DNA of 64,000 nucleotides from Vicinamibacterales bacterium (GTDB taxonomy: Bacteria > Acidobacteriota > Vicinamibacteria > Vicinamibacterales > SCN-69-37): assembly GCA_030827135.1 (NCBI GenBank), contig JAURFE010000006.1, positions 62,001 to 126,000 on the forward strand, in the 5' to 3' direction. A program made the position numbers and the translations under genes. The notes beneath the pieces were generated by a model. It saw nothing but the letters and a program-made list of their open reading frames with translations. It had not been told where the DNA came from and searched no databases. Positions 27,802-36,975 of this stretch are shown here, piece after piece. The number at the start of each line of letters is the position of its first letter. Position 1 is the stretch's first letter.

Positions 27802-28634
27802 CACAGCCTCAGCGCAGCGCGCCCAGCCTCCTGACCGCCTCCCTCCGCGTGTTCGAGATGTCGCTCGGCGAGATGTTGTGGTCCCGCCGGACGATTTTTA
27901 TGGGCCTCGTGGTGGGATTGCCGGTGCTCATGGCCGTGGTGGTCCGGTTGTTTGATCTGGCCGGGGCCTCGGGGATTCGCGTCAACAACATGGCCGTGAA
28001 CGGCCCGGCGATTTTTGGCCTGATGGTGTGGGCGTTTTTCGTGAAGTTCAGTGTGCCCGTGCTCGGCGTGTTTTACGGCACGTCGCTCATTGCCGACGAG
28101 GTGGAAGACAAGACGATCACCTACCTGTTCACCCGTCCCATCGCGCGTGAAGCGGTGCTGATCGGCAAGTATCTGGCGTATCTGGCCTGCACGATATTTG
28201 TCGTGTTGCCGTCCATGGTCCTGGTCTGGATTCTGGTGATCCCGATGGGGGGCAGCCTCGGGGCCAACTTCCTCGACCTCGTCAAGGACCTCGGGATTGT
28301 GGCCGTCGGCCTGGCCGTCTACGGGGCCGTGTTCGCCTTTATCGGGGCCTACTTCAAGCGGCCGCTGCTCATCGGGCTGGCCTTCATCTTCGGCTGGGAA
28401 ACGGCGGTGCTCGCGTTCCCCGGCTCGTTCAAGTTGTTTTCGGTGGCGTATTACATCCAGGGCCTCGTGCCCCATGCCATGCCGAACGACTCATTTGCCA
28501 GCATGATGCAGGCCATATTCCGCGAAACCCCGTCGCTGACCACCTCGCTCGCCACAATGGCGCTCATTTTGGTCGTGTTTTTGGGATTTGCGGCCCGTAT
28601 TGTCGCCAGACGCGAATACGTCCTGGAGCAGTAA
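27798..28634 (+). CDS. ABC-2 type permease (second pair)
   Basis: 278 aa from ATG 27798, which overlaps the ATPase stop (ATGA). About six transmembrane helices. The motif IADEVEDKTITYLFTRPIAR in the first cytoplasmic loop is typical of ABC-2 permeases where the ATPase docks. Last gene of the four-gene transporter operon; the next gene is 106 bp away. Confidence 0.86.
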   Translation: MTQPQRSAPSLLTASLRVFEMSLGEMLWSRRTIFMGLVVGLPVLMAVVVRLFDLAGASGIRVNNMAVNGPAIFGLMVWAFFVKFSVPVLGVFYGTSLIADEVEDKTITYLFTRPIAREAVLIGKYLAYLACTIFVVLPSMVLVWILVIPMGGSLGANFLDLVKDLGIVAVGLAVYGAVFAFIGAYFKRPLLIGLAFIFGWETAVLAFPGSFKLFSVAYYIQGLVPHAMPNDSFASMMQAIFRETPSLTTSLATMALILVVFLGFAARIVARREYVLEQ

Positions 28635-28740
28635 GGGCAGGCCGGGTGGCTCTTTTTCAGGTATTTTGTGGCACGAATGGACCGAACCAGGGACCTTTCG
28701 GGCAAAATCTCCGTATAGACGAGGCAGAGGGCAACGCCGT

Positions 28741-29769
28741 ATGAACAAACGCACCCGGTATTTCTTGGTTGGTTCGACCGCAATTGTGGTCCTTGGACTC
28801 TGCACCGGACTGGTCGCTTTCTACAGCGGTGGCCTGAGTCTGACGTCATCGAGCCGCGGTCCGAGCGAGATGGCCTACCTGCCGGCCGATGCCGCCATGG
28901 TCGGCTACGCCAACGTGCGTGAGGTCATGACCTCGGAATTCCGCCAGAAGATGATCGCCGTGATTCCGAGCGGCGAGGAACGCGACGAGTTCCAGCGTCA
29001 GACGGGCATCGATGTCGAGAACGACATCGACACCGTCGTTGCGGCCTGGACTGTCGGCGAACCGGACAAACACGGCTTGGTGCTCGTGCGCGGGCGCTTC
29101 AACGACGGCCAGATTGAAGGCGTCATCCGGCAGCACGGCGGCACCACCGAGCAGTACAACGGTGTCCGCATGGTGATTGCGAACCCGCAGGCGATGCATA
29201 CCGATGGAATGCCGCGTGATGTGGTGGAACCCAGCGAGTCTTTCGCGCTGGCCTTCCTCGAGACCGGGCTCCTGGCTGTGGGCAGCGAGACCGCCGTCAA
29301 AGGCGCCATCGACGCAAAGGCGTCGGGTAAAAACGCGACGACCAACGACGAGCTGATGAACTACATCAACGACATTCAGGCGGGACAAAGCGCCTGGGCA
29401 GTGGGTCGGTTTGACGCCATCAAGGGCTCGGCGGAAGTGCCGGATCAGATCAGGCAGCACCTGCCGGCCGTCCAGTGGTTTGCCGTCTCCACCCACATCA
29501 ACGGGGGCGTCACCGGCACCCTCCGCGCTGAGGCGAGCGACGATGCGTCTGCCGAGAATCTGCGTGATGTGGTGCGTGGCGGCATGGCGATGGGACGCCT
29601 GATGTCAGGCAGTGACCCGCGCATGGAGATGCTCATCAACTCGCTCCAGATGTCGGGATCGGGCAAGACGGTGGCGCTGAGTTTTTCGGTGTCGCCTGAG
29701 ATGATTGACGCGCTCAAGAGCGTCGCCGAGCTGGCCGACCAGGGCCAGCCGCGCACCGACCGCCAGTAA
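28741..29769 (+). CDS. Membrane-anchored exported protein of unknown function
   Basis: 342 aa. An N-terminal hydrophobic segment (about 7-29) is likely an uncleaved anchor, followed by an extracytoplasmic domain beginning SEMAYLPADAAMVGYANV. This resembles DUF3352-like proteins, which show weak internal duplication, but I would not assign a function. It is upstream of a strong terminator, so it is likely monocistronic. Confidence 0.75.
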   Translation: MNKRTRYFLVGSTAIVVLGLCTGLVAFYSGGLSLTSSSRGPSEMAYLPADAAMVGYANVREVMTSEFRQKMIAVIPSGEERDEFQRQTGIDVENDIDTVVAAWTVGEPDKHGLVLVRGRFNDGQIEGVIRQHGGTTEQYNGVRMVIANPQAMHTDGMPRDVVEPSESFALAFLETGLLAVGSETAVKGAIDAKASGKNATTNDELMNYINDIQAGQSAWAVGRFDAIKGSAEVPDQIRQHLPAVQWFAVSTHINGGVTGTLRAEASDDASAENLRDVVRGGMAMGRLMSGSDPRMEMLINSLQMSGSGKTVALSFSVSPEMIDALKSVAELADQGQPRTDRQ

Positions 29770-29795
29770 CCGGCCGGTCAGGCACAGAATTCCGG

Positions 29796-29824
29796 GGGCG
29801 GCAGGGCAACCTGCCGCCCTTTTT
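29796..29824 (+). terminator. Intrinsic terminator
   Basis: A perfect 10-bp stem (GGGCGGCAGG / CCTGCCGCCC) with loop GCAA, followed by five T. It ends only 5 nt before the -10 box of the next gene. Confidence 0.93.
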
Positions 29825-29829
29825 GTGTC

Positions 29830-29835
29830 TAGAAT
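29830..29835 (+). promoter_or_regulatory. Candidate -10 box of a leaderless gene
   Basis: TAGAAT ends 9 nt before the TTG at 29845, directly after the T-tract of a terminator. No Shine-Dalgarno sequence can fit between them. Confidence 0.6.
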
Positions 29836-29844
29836 GTAGGTCCG

Positions 29845-30243
29845 TTGCCAACTCGTGTCTTTTTCTACGGCACCCTCATGGCAGGGTTCGACCGGCGCCG
29901 CCGTGCCGGTATAGATGACGATCTGACCTTTGTGGGGCGAGGGTGGGTGTCGGGACAGCTGTACGACGTGGGGTTGTACCCGGCGGCCGTACCGTCCGAT
30001 GACGGTCGCATCTGGGGCGAAGTCTACGAGACAACCGAACCCGCGCGGGTGCTCGATGGCCTCGATGCCATCGAAGGGTATGACCCGGCGGACGCCGACC
30101 GGAGTCTGTACCAGCGCCAGTCGGTGGCGGTGACGCTTGACGACGACGCCGTCACGACCGCGTGGATTTATTTCTACAACGCCCCGCTCGGCCACGCAGA
30201 ACGGATCCCGTCCGGCGACTACCTGCAGCATCTTCGGCGGTAA
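29845..30243 (+). CDS. Gamma-glutamylcyclotransferase-like (GGCT/BtrG superfamily) protein
   Basis: 132 aa. The N-terminal FFYGTLM is the GGCT signature and DAIEGYDP carries the catalytic Glu position; WGEVYE fits the middle strand. Superfamily members release 5-oxoproline from gamma-glutamyl amines or peptides. TTG start at 29845, preceded by a candidate -10 rather than a ribosome site. Its stop TAA (30241) also forms the first bases of a TAAGAT box before the thiolase gene. Confidence 0.85.
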   Translation: MPTRVFFYGTLMAGFDRRRRAGIDDDLTFVGRGWVSGQLYDVGLYPAAVPSDDGRIWGEVYETTEPARVLDGLDAIEGYDPADADRSLYQRQSVAVTLDDDAVTTAWIYFYNAPLGHAERIPSGDYLQHLRR

Positions 30244-30246
30244 GAT
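30241..30246 (+). promoter_or_regulatory. Candidate -10 box overlapping a stop codon
   Basis: TAAGAT ends 7 nt before ATG 30254; its TAA is the stop codon of the upstream gene. The stop codon alone supplies half of the match, so this case is weaker than others. Confidence 0.35.
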
Positions 30247-30253
30247 CCCCCTC

Positions 30254-31453
30254 ATGCCCGTCGTGATTCTTGGTGCCGCGCGCACCGCGATTGGCCGCTA
30301 TGGCGGCACCCTTCGACAGACACATCCGGCAGACCTCGGCGCGCGAGCGGCGAGGGCTGCGATCGAACGCGCCGGGATTACACCAGACGACGTTGATGAA
30401 GCGTTCTTCGGGCACGGCCGGCAGGCCGGGTCGGGGCCGAATCCGGCGCGACAGGTGTGTCAGCGTGCGGGGCTGCCGTTCACCGCTCCGGCGCAGACCA
30501 TCAATCAGGCGTGTGCCTCAGGGCTGCAGTCGGTCGCGCTGGGTGCGCAGGCCATCCTGCTGGGGCAGTCGAGGTTCGTGCTGGCGGGAGGCATCGAATC
30601 GATGAGCCGCATGCCGTACATGGTCGACGCCGAAGACGCGCGATGGGGCCACAAGATGGGGAACTTCACCCTCGTGGATGCCATGTATCGTGATGGGTTC
30701 AGGTGTTCGTTGTCCGGCCTGATCATGGGCGAGACGGCTGAAATTCTCGCGCGCCAGTACGGCATCACCAGAGAGGCGTCGGACGCCTTTGCGCTCGGCA
30801 GCCAGCACAAGGCGGAAGCGGCTGCTGCGGCGAGACGTTTTGCGGCCGAGATGGTTGCGGCGCCCGGCCACGACGGCAAGGGCAAACCGGTGGAACTCAC
30901 CGTTGATGAACATCCGCGGGCCGGCAGCACCATCGAAGGACTCCGCAAGTTGCCGCTGACGTTTGGGATGGTCGAGGGACATCCCGGGATCATCACGGCG
31001 GGATCGGCGTCGGGCATTACCGACGGCGGTGCCGCGCTCGTGCTCGCCGATCAAGCCGAGGCCACACGTCGCGGCCTGACGCCCATGGCGCGCATCATCG
31101 GATGGGCAACGGCCGGCGTCGATCCCCGCATCATGGGCATCGGGCCCGTGCCTGCGGTGAAGAAGCTGTTCGCGCAGACCGGTCTCACCATGGACGACTT
31201 TGACCTCGTGGAACTCAACGAGGCGTTTGCCGTCCAGGTGCTGGCCGTCCTCAAGGACCTGCCGATTCCTGCGGAGAAGCTCAACGTCAACGGTGGGGCC
31301 ATCGCGCTCGGACACCCCATCGGCGCCACCGGTGCTCGCATCCTGGTCACGCTGCTTCACGAAATGGTGCGCCGCGGCGCCCGTCGCGGCCTGGCCACCC
31401 TCTGCGTCAGCGGGGGACTGGGGATGGCGCTGGCCGTTGAGCGCGACGTGTAG
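30254..31453 (+). CDS. Acetyl-CoA acetyltransferase (thiolase)
   Basis: 399 aa from ATG 30254. Thiolase active site complete: nucleophilic Cys87 in NQACASGLQ, the NEAFAVQ motif, His in GGAIALGHPIGATG and the second Cys in CVSGGLGMA. It condenses or cleaves acetoacetyl-CoA and similar 3-ketoacyl-CoAs. Length and motifs fit the biosynthetic/degradative class AtoB/PhaA. Downstream is an esterase remnant; no operon partners are apparent. It would fit the end of leucine or fatty-acid degradation, which supplies acetoacetate or ketoacyl-CoA. Confidence 0.95.
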   Translation: MPVVILGAARTAIGRYGGTLRQTHPADLGARAARAAIERAGITPDDVDEAFFGHGRQAGSGPNPARQVCQRAGLPFTAPAQTINQACASGLQSVALGAQAILLGQSRFVLAGGIESMSRMPYMVDAEDARWGHKMGNFTLVDAMYRDGFRCSLSGLIMGETAEILARQYGITREASDAFALGSQHKAEAAAAARRFAAEMVAAPGHDGKGKPVELTVDEHPRAGSTIEGLRKLPLTFGMVEGHPGIITAGSASGITDGGAALVLADQAEATRRGLTPMARIIGWATAGVDPRIMGIGPVPAVKKLFAQTGLTMDDFDLVELNEAFAVQVLAVLKDLPIPAEKLNVNGGAIALGHPIGATGARILVTLLHEMVRRGARRGLATLCVSGGLGMALAVERDV

Positions 31454-31456
31454 CCG

Positions 31457-31570
31457 TTACTTCGCGAACGTTCTGAAGAAGCGTACCATCAGCGATCCTG
31501 CGGCGTCGGGCAACTGGTGTCCGCCCGCATGGATGTACGTGACGACGTCCGCGTTGACGCGATCGACAGG
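31457..31570 (-). pseudogene. 3' remnant of an alpha/beta-hydrolase (esterase / PHB depolymerase-like) gene
   Basis: Reading the minus strand back from TAA at 31459-31457 gives an open tail of about 38 codons containing YIHAGGHQLPDAA and VRFFRTF. This is the C-terminal pattern around the catalytic His of secreted esterases. No start codon or upstream part exists: the frame runs into a GTAG-head repeat pair at 31581-31646. I read this as a gene truncated by deletion next to the repeat; function is lost. Confidence 0.55.
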
Positions 31571-31580
31571 TAGGCCCTTC

Positions 31581-31646
31581 GTAGGGCGCGCTGGGTTTGA
31601 GCGCGCCGACGATGGCCGCCTGAAGTTCAGGCGGCCCTACGTGCCG
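31581..31646. repeat. Two GTAG-head hairpins in opposite orientation (BIME-like)
   Basis: First unit plus strand: GTAGGGCGCGCT, loop, AGCGCGCC. Second unit minus strand: GGCCGCCTGAA / TTCAGGCGGCC followed by CTACGT. The two stems differ completely but both pair. Located between an esterase remnant and a dehydrogenase promoter. Confidence 0.8.
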
Positions 31647-31692
31647 AAAAACCTCCCAACCCTCCATGTCTCGTTGTGAATCCCCGGAGGCA

Positions 31693-31698
31693 TATAAT
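31693..31698 (+). promoter_or_regulatory. Consensus -10 box of a leaderless gene
   Basis: A perfect TATAAT ends 9 nt before the GTG at 31708. GGAGG occurs only upstream of the box, where it would not be transcribed. Confidence 0.7.
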
Positions 31699-31707
31699 CG
31701 GCAGATT

Positions 31708-32757
31708 GTGCGAATCGCAGTAATCGCTGGAGATGGCATCGGCAAGGACGTGACCGCGGAAGCGGTCAAAGTGCTCACGGCAATTGGGGAGGTGTCAGGC
31801 GCCCCGCTGGAGCTGGAACACCTGCCGTGGAGTGCGGATTATTACCTGCAGTCCGGCATCACGATACCGCCCAACGGCTACGACATGCTGCGGGACGACT
31901 TCGACGCGGTCTTTCTCGGCGCGCTGGGCGATCCCCGGGTGCCCGACAACAAACATGCGCGCGACATCCTGCTCGGCGCACGTTTTGAACTCGACCTCTA
32001 CGCCAACTACCGCCCGGTGAAATTGCTCAACGACGCGTTGTGCCCACTGAAAGATCGCGGCCGCAAGGACGTGAACTTCGTCGTGTTCCGCGAGAACACC
32101 GAAGGCGTGTACGTGAGCATCGGCGGGCGCTTCAAGGCCAATACGCCTGACGAAGTCGCGATTCAGGAGGAGATCAACACCTTCAAGGGTGTGGACCGCA
32201 TCATCCGGCACGCGTTCGCCTACGCGGCGGCCAACGGCCTGACCAAGGTCTGCATGGCCGACAAGAGCAACGCCATGCAGCAGGGGCACGCCCTCTGGCA
32301 GCGCGTCTTCAAGTCGGTCGCGGCGGAGTACCCGGCGATCAAGGCGTCCCACATGTACATCGACGCGCTCGCGATGTTCCTGGTCAAGGACCCCGGCCAG
32401 TTCGAGGTGATCGTCACCAACAATCTGTTTGGCGACATCGTGACCGACATCGGTGGCGCGTTGCAGGGCGGGCTCGGCATGGCCGCGTCCGGCAATCTGC
32501 ATCCCGGCCGGACGTCGCTGTTTGAGCCGGTGCACGGCTCGGCCCCGCCGCTCGCCGGCAAGAACATCGCAAACCCCATGGGGGCCATCCTTTCCGCCGG
32601 TCTCATGCTCGAAACGCTGGGCCGGGTGGACGACGCCAAGCGGATTGAGGCGGCTGTGGAGGCTGCCATTGTGGCCGGTGAGACCACCGGGGACATCGGG
32701 GGCACGAGGGGCACCTCCCAGGTTGGCGACTGGATAGTCGCCAATCTGAAAGCCTGA
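31708..32757 (+). CDS. Isocitrate/isopropylmalate dehydrogenase family oxidoreductase
   Basis: 349 aa from GTG 31708; an upstream ATG (31666) would add 14 unconserved residues that span the promoter. The family landmarks are the N-terminal RIAVIAGDGIG, ENTEGVY, the metal-binding region NLFGDIVTDIGG and the NAD-site region FEPVHGSAP. The substrate-recognition segment reads ENTEGVYV, not the R-E-L-T-G-G of typical LeuB. Homoisocitrate, tartrate or isocitrate-like substrates are therefore as plausible as 3-isopropylmalate. No leucine pathway genes are adjacent; folE follows. Confidence 0.85.
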   Translation: MRIAVIAGDGIGKDVTAEAVKVLTAIGEVSGAPLELEHLPWSADYYLQSGITIPPNGYDMLRDDFDAVFLGALGDPRVPDNKHARDILLGARFELDLYANYRPVKLLNDALCPLKDRGRKDVNFVVFRENTEGVYVSIGGRFKANTPDEVAIQEEINTFKGVDRIIRHAFAYAAANGLTKVCMADKSNAMQQGHALWQRVFKSVAAEYPAIKASHMYIDALAMFLVKDPGQFEVIVTNNLFGDIVTDIGGALQGGLGMAASGNLHPGRTSLFEPVHGSAPPLAGKNIANPMGAILSAGLMLETLGRVDDAKRIEAAVEAAIVAGETTGDIGGTRGTSQVGDWIVANLKA

Positions 32758-32778
32758 AACGCGCGTAGGTTGAATGTG

Positions 32779-33336
32779 ATGGAAGACATCATTCGCCAAC
32801 TGTTGACCGCCCTTGGGGAAGATCCGACCCGCGACGGTCTGAAAGAAACACCACGCCGGGTCGCGAAGTCCTTCGATTTCCTGACAAGCGGGTACCGCAC
32901 GGATCTCGACGACGTCATCAACAAGGCGTTGTTTGATGTCGAGTACAGCGAGATGGTCATCGTCCGCGACATCGACTTCTACAGTCTCTGTGAACACCAC
33001 ATGCTGCCGTTTTTCGGCAAGTGTCACGTGGCCTATCTGCCGTCGAAGAAGGTGATTGGTCTCAGCAAACTTCCGCGGATCGTCGACATGTTTGCCCGAC
33101 GCCTCCAGGTGCAGGAGCGGCTGACCGAGCAGATCGCCGATGCCATCACGTCGAAGATCGACCCCATCGGCGTGGCGGTCGTGATCGAAGCCACACACCT
33201 GTGTATGGCGATGCGCGGCGTCGAGAAGCAGAATTCCACCACCGTCACCAGTGCCATGCGCGGCACGTTCCGTGACGATCCCCGCACCCGCCACGAGTTC
33301 CTCGAACTGATCCGGCATCGCAAACAAGCGGAGTAG
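32779..33336 (+). CDS. folE: GTP cyclohydrolase I
   Basis: 185 aa, full length. Zinc ligands Cys71, His74 ([11 protein letters not shown]) and Cys142 (THLCMAMRG) are present, with the pterin-site [10 protein letters not shown]. It converts GTP to 7,8-dihydroneopterin triphosphate, the first step of folate and queuosine precursors. ATG 32779 is preferred over in-frame TTG 32770 and GTG 32776. An array of GC-rich octamers begins on the last base of its stop codon. Confidence 0.97.
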   Translation: MEDIIRQLLTALGEDPTRDGLKETPRRVAKSFDFLTSGYRTDLDDVINKALFDVEYSEMVIVRDIDFYSLCEHHMLPFFGKCHVAYLPSKKVIGLSKLPRIVDMFARRLQVQERLTEQIADAITSKIDPIGVAVVIEATHLCMAMRGVEKQNSTTVTSAMRGTFRDDPRTRHEFLELIRHRKQAE

Positions 33337-33367
33337 CTGGGCGGCTTGGCGGCTGTGCGGCGCACAA
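33336..33367 (+). repeat. Octamer tandem array directly after the folE stop codon
   Basis: GCTGGGCG, GCTTGGCG and GCTGTGCG in succession (33336-33359), then a degenerate GCGCACAA. The array starts on the last G of the TAG stop. Nearly the same sequence follows another stop codon at 61005 on the minus strand. Confidence 0.75.
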
Positions 33368-33418
33368 GGGGCGTGTGCGCATCCGGCCCGGATACTTCAA
33401 GCCGTGGTGCTGAGTCGG

Positions 33419-33424
33419 TATACT
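33419..33424 (+). promoter_or_regulatory. Candidate -10 box of a leaderless gene
   Basis: TATACT ends 6 nt before ATG 33431, with TTCAAG 17 nt upstream as a possible -35. No Shine-Dalgarno sequence. Confidence 0.65.
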
Positions 33425-33430
33425 GCAGAC

Positions 33431-34123
33431 ATGCTCAAAATTGCCGCCAGCGCTCTGCTGGCTCTGGCTGTGATCGTGCCCGATGGGTACGTAGGGCCCG
33501 CTGAACGTCAGTGGGCCGAGTACGTAGGGCCCGCTGAACGTGAGCGGGCCGAGTACGTAGGGCCCGCTGAACGTGAGCGGGCCGGCACCGCTCTGGCGCA
33601 GGTAACCAACGAGTTCACGTGTGCCGCGCAGCTGGGCACCGGCCTCAAGAGCAAACGCACCTTCTGCGACATCATCATCGGCACTACGCTCACCGACGGC
33701 GTCCGCATGTCGATTCCGGCGCACACCGGACCGACGACGCTGCGGTTTGACCTGCACAACCGGTATCCCATGGCGCAGGAGGGCGCGACGCCCGCCCAGA
33801 TGTATGCCAAACACACCGCAGTCGTCGCCGTGCTGAATCAGTTGGGAGACACGGTGGGCAAGGCGGCGGTCGCCCGCGAATTGCGGACCGATGTCGACAT
33901 CTTTGACCGCGTCGAGGGAGGCATCGGCCCCGGCGGATCGATCATGGTGGCGCCGGGACGACCTGAAGCGGTTGTGCTCGAGCTGCCGGAGTCCACGACC
34001 GCCATTGCCATCGTGGGCATCAGTCTCGAGGCGACGTCGCTGTCAGTGCAGGGGACGTTTGTCACGCCGGGCCGCCCGGTGGCCGTGGGCAGCAACTTCC
34101 GGATTGAGTACACGCGACGATAG
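33431..34123 (+). CDS. Secreted protein whose signal peptide is split by an in-frame repeat array
   Basis: 230 aa. Residues 1-19 are a typical signal-peptide n- and h-region (MLKIAASALLALAVIVPDG). Residues 20-52 are three 11-residue repeats (consensus YVGPAERERAE). Then comes TALAQ, a signal peptidase I site that would normally follow the hydrophobic core. The mature part (from about residue 57) is a beta-rich domain with FRIEYTRR at the end; I know no family. The insertion adds 33 charged residues between core and cleavage site, so export or processing may be altered. Confidence 0.75.
   Translation: MLKIAASALLALAVIVPDGYVGPAERQWAEYVGPAERERAEYVGPAERERAGTALAQVTNEFTCAAQLGTGLKSKRTFCDIIIGTTLTDGVRMSIPAHTGPTTLRFDLHNRYPMAQEGATPAQMYAKHTAVVAVLNQLGDTVGKAAVARELRTDVDIFDRVEGGIGPGGSIMVAPGRPEAVVLELPESTTAIAIVGISLEATSLSVQGTFVTPGRPVAVGSNFRIEYTRR
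33488..33586 (+). repeat. Three in-frame tandem copies of the GTAG-head hairpin repeat
   Basis: Period 33 bp, starting at 33488, 33521 and 33554. Each unit reads TACGTAGGGCCCGCT, a short loop, AGCGGGCC, GAG; the first copy has a G-T wobble (AGTGGGCC). Being a multiple of three, the array stays in frame and lies inside the signal peptide of the gene at 33431. Confidence 0.92.
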
Positions 34124-34131
34124 CTCCGACC

Positions 34132-35358
34132 TCAATGCACGTTCTTCGTCTTTTTCGTCAGGTAATCCTGCAGCACGTATTGCCCGAGTGTGTAGGGCGT
34201 GGTGAAGTAGGCCTTGCCGTGGCAGATGCGCGCCACCCGCCGCACAAATGACACGAGGTCGTAGTCGCGGGCCAGCATGAACGTGTTGATCATGATGCCG
34301 GCCCGGCGGCACGCGGCCACCTCCGCGAACGTCTCCCGCAGCACGTAGGGGTCGAGACCAAACGCGTTTTTGTAGATGCGGCCATCCGGCAGGCTGATCG
34401 CCGAGGGCTTGCCGTCGGTGATCATGATGATCTGCCGCATGTCCTTGCGCTGGCGTTCCAGCAGCCGCCGCGCCAGCCGCAGGCCTTCACGGGTGTTGGT
34501 GTAGTACGGACCGACGCGCACACGTCCGAGCTGGGCCAGCGGCACTTCCTCGGCGGAGTCGTGAAACAACACAACCTTCAGATCATCGCCGGGATATTGG
34601 TGCTTGATCAGGTTGGTGAGCGCGAGCGCGACACGCTTGGCAGGCGTGAACCGGTCTTCGCCGTACAACACCATGCTGTGACTGCAGTCGAGCAGCAGGA
34701 CCGTGGCGCAGGAGCTCTGATAGTCGCCTTGCGTCACCATCAGGTCTTCGTAGTCCACGTCGAGGCCGTTGCCGCGCTGCACCGAGTTGAGAATCGTCGC
34801 CGACGCGTCCAGGTTCATCGTGTCGCCGAATTCGTAGGGCCGCGGTGGCCCCCCGGCATCGACACCCGTCGCCAGTTGCGTCGTGTCGTGCCGCCCGACA
34901 CTGCTGCGCCCCATCGACCCAAGCAGGTCGCGCAGGGCGCGGTACCCCAGAAAGTCGAGCGCCTTGTCGGTGACTTCAAACCGTGTCGTGCTCTGGTCCG
35001 GGCCCGCCGTGCCCGCGGCCTGCTGTGACGGGGGCGTGCCGGTGGTCGAGACAAACCCCTGGTCGGTCAGCTGCTCGATGACCTTCTGGACGAGTGCCTC
35101 GATGCGGTCACGTGCCGACGGATCGCCAAGGTCCTTGACGAGGTTCTGCACCATGTCCTCGGACATGGCGCCGCCATTGAGGAGCGCATCGAGCACGGCG
35201 TCGTGCAGCGCCTGCATCGACTGGTCGCCGCCATCGAGCGGATCCCACGGATTGTTGAAGCCGCTCGACAATAGGAGGTCCGAGAGGCGCTCGAGGAGCG
35301 TCTCCATATCGACCCCGTCAAGCAGGTCCTCGACGTATTTCCCGTAGCGGTATTTCAT
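34132..35358 (-). CDS. VWA-domain protein (partner of MoxR/ChlI-type AAA+ ATPase)
   Basis: 408 aa. The C-terminal half is a von Willebrand factor A domain with a MIDAS motif DCSHS, followed by the conserved Thr and the MITDGKPSA strand. The N-terminal part is helical and acidic with Gln/Asp-rich stretches. Proteins of this kind pair with MoxR or magnesium-chelatase-like AAA+ ATPases as metal-insertion or chaperone systems. Its ATG overlaps the AAA+ stop codon (ATGA). Client unknown. Confidence 0.88.
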   Translation of the reverse strand: MKYRYGKYVEDLLDGVDMETLLERLSDLLLSSGFNNPWDPLDGGDQSMQALHDAVLDALLNGGAMSEDMVQNLVKDLGDPSARDRIEALVQKVIEQLTDQGFVSTTGTPPSQQAAGTAGPDQSTTRFEVTDKALDFLGYRALRDLLGSMGRSSVGRHDTTQLATGVDAGGPPRPYEFGDTMNLDASATILNSVQRGNGLDVDYEDLMVTQGDYQSSCATVLLLDCSHSMVLYGEDRFTPAKRVALALTNLIKHQYPGDDLKVVLFHDSAEEVPLAQLGRVRVGPYYTNTREGLRLARRLLERQRKDMRQIIMITDGKPSAISLPDGRIYKNAFGLDPYVLRETFAEVAACRRAGIMINTFMLARDYDLVSFVRRVARICHGKAYFTTPYTLGQYVLQDYLTKKTKNVH

Positions 35359-36893
35359 CAGTTGTAGTACTTCTTCCGGCCCTTGGGACGACCTTCAGTC
35401 TCGTCATCCTCCTCAAGCATCGTCCGGATATCCGGATCCTCGACCCGCTCGCGCTTTGGACGACGCTCCTGGGGGGAACCCTCGATCCGTCCCTCATCGG
35501 TGCGGCTGATCTTCTTCGTGGCGCACAGCCCCTCGAGCACAAAGTCGACGAGCGAGGCGCGCGCGCCGGCCGAGGCGCCGATGGGGATGCGGAGGTGGGG
35601 CAGGGCGTCGTGAAGTGCGGTGATATCGGCGACAGAGTCGAGCAGCGCCTCTGCGCCGACGGTGTCCGCCAGATCGAGTGTGCCGCCGTCGTCGAACCAG
35701 TGAATCAACTGGCGCAGGTTGACCTTCGCGGCGTAGCCATCAAACACGGTGGCGATCGAGGCGCGCACGAGTTCCCCGGCCACAGCGTCGGCGCCCTTGA
35801 GCTCGCCCTCGTATTCGAGTTCGATCTTGCCGGTGAGCGCGGGCAGCGACGCATACAGGTCGCTGACGCGGGGCACGGCCACCGATTCGGCGTTCAGCGC
35901 CGCGCGGCGCTCGGCGTTTGAGACCACGTTTTCGATGGTCGTGATGGGCAGGCGCTGGCTGACGCCCGACCGGCGGTCCACCTTGGAATCCTGCCGCGCC
36001 TGAAACGCGATCTCTTCAATCACCTCGCGCACAAACGCGGGGACCTCGACCGGCACGGCCCCCGGGCGGTCCGTCCACGCCTCCTGCGCCGTGATGCTGA
36101 TGGCCGCGTCGCGTGTGCGTGGATAGTGCGTGCGGATTTCCGATCCGATGCGGTCCTTGAGCGGCGTGATGATCTTGCCGCGCGCCGTGTAGTCCTCGGG
36201 GTTTGCGCTGAAGACGAGCAGGACATCGAGCGGCAGCCGCACAGGGTAGCCCTTAATCTGGACGTCCCCCTCCTGCAGGATGTTGAACAGGCCGACCTGC
36301 ACCTTACTGGCGAGGTCCGGCAGTTCGTTGATGGCGAAGATGCCGCGATGCGCCCGCGGCAACAACCCGTAATGCATCGTCCTGACATCGCCCAGCTCGA
36401 GGCCCGACTTGGCGGCTTTGATCGGATCGATGTCGCCGATGAGGTCGGCAATCGTGACGTCTGGTGTGGCCAGCTTCTCCACGTAGCGGTGTTCGCGCGC
36501 CCGCCATGTGATCGGCAGCGCGTCCCCTTCGGCCGCCGCGCGCATCTGGCAGGCGCCACAGATCGGCGCCAGCGGATGGTCCTGGATCTCGCAGCCCGCA
36601 ATGACCGGCACCTGGGCGTCCAAGAGCGACGTCAGCGCCCTGAGCAGGCGCGTCTTCGCCTGTCCGCGCAGGCCCAGCAGGATGAAGTTGTGCTTCGACA
36701 GGATCGCGTTGACGATCTGCGGCACCACTGTGTCGTCGTAGCCGACGATGCCGGGGAAGAGCGGTTCGCCGGCGCGCAGCTTGGCGAGCAGGTTTGTGCG
36801 GAGTTCGTCCTTGACGGACGCAGGGGACCAGCGGCCGGCCGCCATCGCCTGGCGTAGTGCGCCCACGGTGGCCGGGAGGGATTGGGAATGCAT
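35358..36893 (-). CDS. Magnesium-chelatase ChlI / MoxR-like AAA+ ATPase
   Basis: 511 aa. A P-loop (GLRGQAKTR, with A for G before K) sits at about residue 74-82, followed by a lid with inserted helices as in ChlI-type enzymes and a Walker B region [10 protein letters not shown]. An inserted CGACQM cysteine pair suggests a small metal site. The last 50 residues are charged. It probably works with the VWA protein encoded immediately downstream to remodel or load metal into a client. Candidate GATAAC -10 lies 9 nt upstream of its ATG. Confidence 0.88.
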   Translation of the reverse strand: MHSQSLPATVGALRQAMAAGRWSPASVKDELRTNLLAKLRAGEPLFPGIVGYDDTVVPQIVNAILSKHNFILLGLRGQAKTRLLRALTSLLDAQVPVIAGCEIQDHPLAPICGACQMRAAAEGDALPITWRAREHRYVEKLATPDVTIADLIGDIDPIKAAKSGLELGDVRTMHYGLLPRAHRGIFAINELPDLASKVQVGLFNILQEGDVQIKGYPVRLPLDVLLVFSANPEDYTARGKIITPLKDRIGSEIRTHYPRTRDAAISITAQEAWTDRPGAVPVEVPAFVREVIEEIAFQARQDSKVDRRSGVSQRLPITTIENVVSNAERRAALNAESVAVPRVSDLYASLPALTGKIELEYEGELKGADAVAGELVRASIATVFDGYAAKVNLRQLIHWFDDGGTLDLADTVGAEALLDSVADITALHDALPHLRIPIGASAGARASLVDFVLEGLCATKKISRTDEGRIEGSPQERRPKRERVEDPDIRTMLEEDDETEGRPKGRKKYYN

Positions 36894-36975
36894 ACCAGCG
36901 ACGTTATCATCGGTCTGGTGGCCCCGGGGTTGCCCGTCCGGAGTTCATTGTGTAAACTCAATGGGCTGCTTCTGT

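Noticed and set aside
28635-28740. Possible terminator around a T-rich run after the ABC operon
   Set aside because: A CTTTTTC run exists but I could not build a convincing stem before it.
31795-33327. Long minus-strand open frame opposite the dehydrogenase and folE
   Set aside because: Composition rich in His/Val/Asp/Arg and entirely antisense to conserved enzymes.
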